Part shown: positions 58,190 through 64,000 of the stretch, piece after piece
Layout of the letters: each line of letters opens with the position of its first letter
Position numbering within the stretch: position 1 is the stretch's first letter
NCBI GenBank assembly: GCA_037447655.1
Contig: JBBHKE010001340.1
Coordinates: forward strand, 26,357 to 90,356
Origin: Zygnema cylindricum
Lineage: Eukaryota; Streptophyta; Zygnematophyceae; Zygnematales; Zygnemataceae
Direction of reading: 5' to 3'
Length of the DNA stretch: 64,000 bases
Made by a program: the position numbers and the translations under genes
Notes under the pieces: model-generated
What the model was told of the DNA's origin: nothing
The model's database searches: none
What the model saw: the letters and a program-made list of their open reading frames with translations, nothing else

Positions 58190-58547
58190 TCGTACATACA
58201 TGCGCGTGACGAGCAGGGAAAAAATAGTCTACTCTCCTCGTTCATTTTTTTTGAAATTTTTGACGCGTGCAGTCCCAGTTTTCTATTCGTCAATAGGGTA
58301 TTATTTTGATAAAAATCAAGTCGCGATTTGATTCCAGTGCAAGTGTGAAGATGAGCTGGCGTGACGTGGAAGTGGGTCGCGATGATAATAACGCCAAATT
58401 GTCGTACCTCCTAAGTTCCAAGATGACGCAATATGTACTTGTGCTCTTGCCCATTTTTCGTACAGCGTCATATATTCTCGTTGCAAGTCCCATTTCCTGT
58501 AAAAACGACGGAAATAAACCCTTACTTGAACACATGGGCACATACCC
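58190..58547 (-). mobile_element. Harbinger-like element end, minus orientation
   Basis: The minus strand begins TTA|GGGTATGTGCCCATGTGTTC and matches 19070-19420 over about 330 bp, for example CAATTTGGCGTTATTATCAT and TCGTCACGCGCATGTA. Similarity fades beyond 58200. The other terminus was not found. Confidence 0.75.
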
Positions 58548-58720
58548 TAAGATTGTAGCCTTTCTTTTTTCCACCAACGGCCACGTCACGCCAACTCATC
58601 CTGAAACGTCAACTACCTTTCGAGCCACTTATAATAAAGTGAATTTTACTAGCAAATAAGGCAACCCTTCGAAAAATCACACTCTCTCGGAAATGTGAAA
58701 ATTCTCCAACATGGTCGCTA

Positions 58721-58919
58721 CACCGTGAATCGTTATCAGCCTTATGTACGCTATATCGACACCCCAACATTTTGACATTGATACCTTAAATATAATAAAT
58801 TACACTATTTAAAGACGTGGACCATAATCTGTTACGTCTCTTAACACTAAATTAGAATGAATGACGCTAATTTTTTCTTTACAATAATAATTTCTATACG
58901 CTAATAACGATTCAAGGTG
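58721..58919. mobile_element. TA-type MITE, 199 bp
   Basis: Flanked by TA. The ends are CACCGTGAATCGTTATCAGC and, reversed, CACCTTGAATCGTTATTAGC. The interior shares CGTGGACCATAATC, inverted relative to the copy at 59417-59633. Confidence 0.85.
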
Positions 58920-59416
58920 TAGCGTATAGGAATAATTACAGTGATTTACGCTAATTTGGAATTCAAAAATTAAAAAAAAAAACATACATTCCAATTGTTT
59001 ACGAATGCTAATTTGGGTCTTTGAAAAAAAAAATGTCGGTCGCAAACATGCTTACACTAATATAGGTACTTGTAAAAAATCTGACAAATCTTACACAAAT
59101 AGTACGTTCACACAGGCGAAACGTGGTTGTTGGACGAATATGTGCGAACGTGATATTTGACAACTCCATTTTATCCCCTTTTGAGAGCGCATATTCTCAT
59201 GCGTCCGCGGTTACTAAAACCCACTAATTATACTTTTTCACTTAAAAGGTACGATTTTGTACGGCCTGACACTTACCGTACACCACACTAATTTAAAGAC
59301 AACGTACTTTCGTCTTTACGCTAATTGGACAAAAAACCCCATATGGCGTAAAGAAAAAAAATAGAATAAGTTTTGCTATTTTAGAATTAAAAAAATAAAA
59401 AATCAGGACGGAATTA

Positions 59417-59633
59417 CATCGCGAATCGTTATTAGTGTCAAAGTTTAAATAACGTAAAAAAAAAAAGTGTTATTGATTTTAATTTAGTGCGAGAGGCGTG
59501 GGAGATTATGGTCCACGTCCTTAAATAGCATTGCTAATTTATTTTCAGAAATCATGTATACTAATTGCGGAAAAAAAAAATAATTTTTAAGAACCCAAAT
59601 TAGTGACTTTGACACTAATAACGATTCGCGGTG
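59417..59633. mobile_element. TA-type MITE, 217 bp, with long terminal inverted repeats
   Basis: Flanked by TA (59415-59416, 59634-59635). The left side CATCGCGAATCGTTATTAGT and the right side, reversed, CACCGCGAATCGTTATTAGT continue as TGTCAAAGT, about 29 bp nearly perfect. A further MITE terminus ends at 59665, just outside. Confidence 0.88.
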
Positions 59634-59689
59634 TAGTTTACATTACGCTAATAGCGATTGGCGGTGTACTACCTGGACCTAAAATAGAT

Positions 59690-60115
59690 TTAACAATACT
59701 AAAATTTGCTCTGAAAGGGTTCGATTTGATCTCCGTAGACAGAAGCAACCTGACAGGATATCTTCCGACAAAGACTTTTTGCTGGATTTTGGCGGATTCG
59801 CATCCACCTTGTCAAAAGGCACATGGTATTTGCCACGTGTCTCAAATTGGGTGGTCGCACAAATTTATGTCATATAGGTGTAGCAATGCGACACATTCTG
59901 CAGATGACAAGTGTAATGCAGCCAATTTCCCCGAGGCAGGAAGCCATCTGCAAAGCCTCGATGGAGCGATGGCGTCACGGATGAGGATCCAAACAAAATC
60001 GAACGGTCAAAATTTGCATCCGTACCTCTGGAGAGTCTTGGTCAGATCTTATGTAATGCTGTTTATATATTTTTTAAGTATTACATTTTACGGCAGAGTA
60101 GGGTATTTTTTCTAA
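59690..60115 (+). CDS. Unrecognised open reading frame, about 140 codons
   Basis: An open frame running from the MITE into unique sequence. It has a Cys/His-containing middle (SHPPCQKAHGICH) and a hydrophobic C-terminus before the stop at 60113-60115. No known domain was recognised and there is no plausible start codon outside the MITE. It may be an exon or chance. Confidence 0.25.
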   Translation, partial: LTILKFALKGFDLISVDRSNLTGYLPTKTFCWILADSHPPCQKAHGICHVSQIGWSHKFMSYRCSNATHSADDKCNAANFPEAGSHLQSLDGAMASRMRIQTKSNGQNLHPYLWRVLVRSYVMLFIYFLSITFYGRVGYFF

Positions 60116-60119
60116 ACAA

Positions 60120-60660
60120 CTACACTTTTTCTTTTTTCTTTTTTGTCTAGTCATCTTTGGTATTTTGTTTAGTCTTTGTCAGTTAGCCCAATTGCCTTTG
60201 GTTTCTTCATTTGTTTGTTTCATAGTTCAAAAGTAGGTATTTTTATGGTAGACCTTTGATCGGCGCCTTTATCGTAAGTTGTGTTATGGGCTTTTCATGT
60301 GATCTTCCTAGATTGCTACTTTGATCAGCAACCTTCCGATCGTCCGAATCCGATGGTGTAAATAAATTATTTTGGTACGAATGTTTTAATTGGTCCAATT
60401 TTTGGTCTGAATGTTTTAATTGGTTTGAATAGGTCCGAATACAATTTGGTACTTAAAGTCATATTGTATGTTTTGCATACAATAGGCCTATTGTATGGAC
60501 CTACTTTCACCTACTTTTGAACTATGGTTTGTTTTTCTTTGTTTTGTTAGTAACTGTTGGCTCTTGTAGTCTTCAAATGTTATATTCATTTTATCTATCC
60601 CCTTTGTACTTTCATGGTTAATCCATCGCACTTTTTGTAAAAAAATTTCAGTTTTATTTT
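60120..60660 (+). mobile_element. Possible dispersed T-rich tail repeat
   Basis: T-rich sequence with TTTGTTTAGTCTTTGTC and ending TCATGGTTAATCCATCGCAC, then TTTTTGTAAAAAAATTTCAG. This resembles the 3' end of the dispersed family (TGGTTTACCATCGCGC...AATAAA). The match is weak and limited to the last 50 nt. Confidence 0.35.
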
Positions 60661-60827
60661 CCTTTGACGGAAACCCTAATTCATGAGATTTGAAGTTGTG
60701 TTATGACTGTCCGCAAGTGAACTCCACATTATTTCGTACAAAAGTACATAACGGTTGCAGGTAACGGCGTCGACACTATAAAAGTTTTGTGCATGGGAAA
60801 GCGCGCTTATATTTGATCCATAAACTA

Positions 60828-61443
60828 CACCGCGAATCGTAATTAGAGTAAATTACTCGAATTCGGTCGCTCGAAATTTCGACTCTATGACATCAAATAG
60901 AGTAAATGATTCTAATTTTTTCATTAGTATAATTTAGGTAAGGTTTAATTAGCGTAAAAAATTGTAATATAGGTTCGTTTTAAATAGTGTGGAGTACGGA
61001 CGACCTTTGACCGTGCAAAATTGTACCTTTTTAAGTAAAAAGGTACAAATAATGATTTAATAGTATCGCACTCGCACGTGAAATTACACTAAACGAAAAA
61101 TCGATCACATCGAAAAAAAATCGTTCGCATAACTCTCGTCCGTCGACAGCATCGTCGTCAGTGTGAACATTAACTGACATTCAGCGCGACAAATAATACT
61201 AACGTCATAATGACGTCAAAAATATACGGACTGACAGATTTTGTACATTTACGTAATTTAGTGTTCATTATTTCAGCGCGGATAATTAATGCCGACATAT
61301 CCCAATATAGAGTACTTAAATAAATTAGAGTAAACATCCTCTGTGAAAAAGTTCTATCACATAAATTAGAGTTCATTACTCTAATTGTTTTTTTTTTGTT
61401 TTTTTACTCTAATTTTTCACTACTCTAATTACGATTCGCGGTG
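60828..61443. mobile_element. Large TA-type element, 616 bp, same termini as the MITEs
   Basis: Flanked by TA (60826-60827, 61444-61445). The ends CACCGCGAATCGTAATTAGA and, reversed, CACCGCGAATCGTAATTAGA are identical over 20 bp. The interior is AT-rich with GAGTAAA/TTTACTC words near both ends and no transposase. It is a longer member of the family or carries an insertion. Confidence 0.87.
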
Positions 61444-61592
61444 TACTACAGTACTGTGCTTTTAGATCACTATTTTTGTTTCAGTTTTTCATTGAAAAAC
61501 TAAAATAGTGTGGAAAAGTAATTTTACTATGACCCGGAAACCTAGAAAAAATAAAAAATGATACTTCACTAAAGTGCGAGCTGTCTCCACTA

Positions 61593-62506
61593 ATGGAAAG
61601 AGCCGTTTCTTATGTGCAAATGGCTTTACCACCTGTCTCGTCAGCGAAGCGGTTTCTTGAAAATACCGTCAGCCGAAACAGAATCTTGTTGCAGATTGTG
61701 GAAGTTTCACTGAAGTCTCGGTCCTTGTTTTCTTCCGTACATCATCCAGGTAGTCGCTGTACTCCTGATTCGTGCGGATCTGTCGACCAGTGGGTTGACT
61801 TCCTGTCAATACGCCAAGACTGCCACGTAGAATCAAAATTTGCGATATTTGTTCACAGCTAAGAATATTTGACAGTTTTTTGGTTGCGTTTCTGCAACGG
61901 GCTTTGTAGGGAGGAAACCGTACAGATCGTTAAAAACTGAGGACCATGTGGATCACGATAAGGCGTTTTGTCTTTTTCTGCACGAAACCCTAATGCAGGT
62001 CGTAGACGACAAGATCATAACTGCACTGGCACTTGCAAGAGGTAATGAAATTGAGAAAATAGTTTTGACTAGGGAGTTTTGCGACGGGTTGACACCTGGC
62101 GATCATTGCTTGGTTTCTAAGTTGAAAGGACCGGAAATGGAGAGAGAGGATAATTTAGTGTGGCTTCTCGTGATGATGACCTAGAGAATCGGAAACTTCG
62201 CTTCTTAACATTTTGTACTCGAATAAAGACGAACTCAAACATTCCGCATGTACGGAAAACAAATATACGAGTGGACCACGAGGTTACATTCAGGGTTTAC
62301 CTTATCCTTCCGTAAATAGTGACGCATATCTCATTTTTACAGAGTTTGAAATGTCGAGCGCAAGGTATAGAGCTACAGAAACACCGTACTGTACTTTCCA
62401 GTCTTGGGCGCGAAGACTTGTCCAGGTGGCCAACAAATTTGTCGGCAAGCGGACTCGTCAAGAATCTCAAGTCCTTGAGACGCCTATTTCTCAGGTACTG
62501 AGGTAA
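61593..62506 (+). other. Cluster of unrecognised open frames
   Basis: Three plus-strand frames of 78 to 97 codons (61593-61862, 61948-62184, 62213-62506) lie in a row in GC-richer sequence. None shows a known motif, and I could not join them by GT-AG introns with agreeing phases. They could be exons of an unknown gene. Confidence 0.25.
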
Positions 62507-64000
62507 AGAAATCGCATCGTGTCCGTCAACGTCTTCTATGGACGTTCACGATCTACTACAGTACTTTCCATATTTCATGGCGTCAGTGATAAGCGGCATC
62601 GCGTATATTATTAGTTGAGAATCTGAGATTTTATCTTCTTTTGTCCCTTCTTAGGCCAAATTCAATTTCTCGGCTCGGTACAGAAAATTAAGTTCTTTCA
62701 GACATCGGCCGTTCAGATGAGAATCGGACGGCACAGAATTGCTATGGAGCTTAAACCCTGCACCATACATGCAGGAATTTGAATTTCTTAAATGGGGTGT
62801 CAGTTATTGTACTTTATTCTCGTGTCGTAAAAGACAGCACAGTAAACACGCAAGAAATCAACGACTTGCCTCAAATACAAAGTTTTGTAGCCACCTGGAC
62901 AAACGTAATTTCTCCCGCTTCGAAATTTGAAACGGAATAGATCCATGTTCAGTTTCACCCTTCATTAGAATTTCGTCGTTTTCTAAAGCTGGTATTACTA
63001 CAGCCAAAAATTGAAAACTACATGAAAGTGCGATTTTGGTACCTTTCAAGGACATATTATTACCAATATAAAACAAAACAGCTCCTTTCCCGTCACTGAT
63101 CCCCACGTGTCATTAAATCCGGGCGTACCTGCAGACAAAACAGCTTTTAAACAAAAATGCTCATTAGGGTTTCTATGCATAATGACCAATGCTATCCTAT
63201 CCGTACATATTACAGCTAACAACAAACGGCCGTTCACGTCTAAAAAAAAATAGACATCACAAATTTTTTAAAAAACAACAGGCGGATAAGAATTTGTCGG
63301 CTTCTGGACAAAATATCGTACGGCGCGAATAATATTCTGCCATTTCACTTGCCTTCAAATCTTCAAATCAAATAGACGTGACAGTATGATTAAAAATTCT
63401 GACGGGACGGCGTATTCACGACCCGCCGGCCGTCCATCAATATTATAATATTCTTGCACTAACTAATCATTACAGGCTGGACGTATCCGATATCTTTTTC
63501 CCCCCAGGTACTACCTTTTTTGTACGAAAGATTCGACAAAATTGTACTATTGGCCATTTCCAGTCCACGTTTATGCCACCTTGGTACCGATTTTCGTCAT
63601 TAGAATTCCGCTGACACAAATTCCGTACATTCTACGCTTTTTTGTCCTGTTCCTCGCCCACCCAATGATTAGTCTTAGTTTTTTCTTCCACCGACAAAGA
63701 CTTCCACTCGTTTCGTACAGTCCACCTGCTGACTGGTGACGTCCCGCCAACTGTCCGCCAAAGGAGCCAATGGGTCTGTTTGTCACGCCAGCTCGCAGTA
63801 AACGACAAAACCAATTGGCTCCATCCTGCCATTCCCATGAGCCCCTCCGATATGGCCGTCCTGTCCATCCGTACACCCTTCCAATCGTCCGTACGTGCTG
63901 TTTTAAAAGTCTCTCTCTCCCTTTCCCTCTCTCCCTCCATAGCTTCTTTTTAAACCACACTCTCCACTTCTCCCCCCTCCACCATCTCTTTCTCCCTCCC
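62507..64000. other. Right-hand end of the window, no supported gene
   Basis: Only unrecognised frames are present, including a minus-strand Arg/Gly/Trp-rich one at 63960-63571. The last 100 nt turn CT-rich (CTCCC/CTCTCT), similar to the left edge of the window. Confidence 0.4.

Noticed and set aside
57733-58293. 186-codon minus-strand frame
   Set aside because: It begins inside a Harbinger-like arm and has no recognisable domain or splice context, so it was not called as a gene.
1-64000. tRNA and rRNA genes
   Set aside because: No complete cloverleaf or rRNA segment was recognised by eye. The B-box-like words in the Copia LTRs lack a convincing full tRNA fold. An automated tRNA scan would settle this.

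Overview
The window is about 64 kb of AT-rich nuclear DNA with intron-rich genes, canonical GT-AG introns and many transposable elements. All three recognisable host genes are closest in family architecture to land-plant proteins: a rhomboid with a C-terminal UBA domain (Arabidopsis RBL15 type), a PH plus OSBP-domain lipid-transfer protein (plant ORP1 type), and a CPBP/CAAX intramembrane protease whose N-terminus looks like a chloroplast transit peptide. A Copia-type primer-binding site complementary to initiator tRNA-Met also fits a green-lineage host. The best guess is a streptophyte (charophyte alga or early-diverging plant) with a large, repeat-rich genome. The species cannot be named from the sequence.

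Layout. 1-5.4 kb: a Copia LTR with pol remnant (minus strand), then a 1.5 kb degenerate 31-bp tandem repeat whose orientation inverts near 3.3 kb, then a Harbinger-like element fragment. 5.49-15.03 kb: the rhomboid-UBA gene (plus strand, 11 exons, 406 residues). 15-22 kb: Tourist/Harbinger-like elements, one apparently nested in another, and an 890-bp hAT-like palindromic element with a perfect 8-bp target duplication. 22.7-32.3 kb: the ORP gene (plus strand, at least 12 exons), with an apparent in-frame stop in its C-terminal half and a duplicated partial exon. 32.3-38 kb: intergenic DNA with retroelement debris. 38-43 kb: three Copia LTRs in mixed orientation and a broken Copia pol. 43-45 kb: a broken hAT transposase that the LTR interrupts. 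45.7-48.4 kb: a large inverted repeat, simple repeats and an unrecognised lysine/glutamate-rich reading frame. 49.5-50.3 kb: three nested element families. 52.1-56.4 kb: the CPBP protease gene (minus strand), with several MITEs in its introns. 56.6-64 kb: more MITEs, a Harbinger-like end and unassigned reading frames.

The three genes act in membrane biology (intramembrane proteolysis twice, sterol/lipid transfer once). Nothing suggests they form a cluster; eukaryotic neighbours like these are normally independent. The most notable content is the mobile DNA: a TA-flanked MITE family (terminal sequence CACCGTGAATCGCTATTAG) with over a dozen copies, several inside introns, and a datable stack of three nested families at 49.5-50.3 kb. 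Family names come from recognising motifs by eye; no database search was run.
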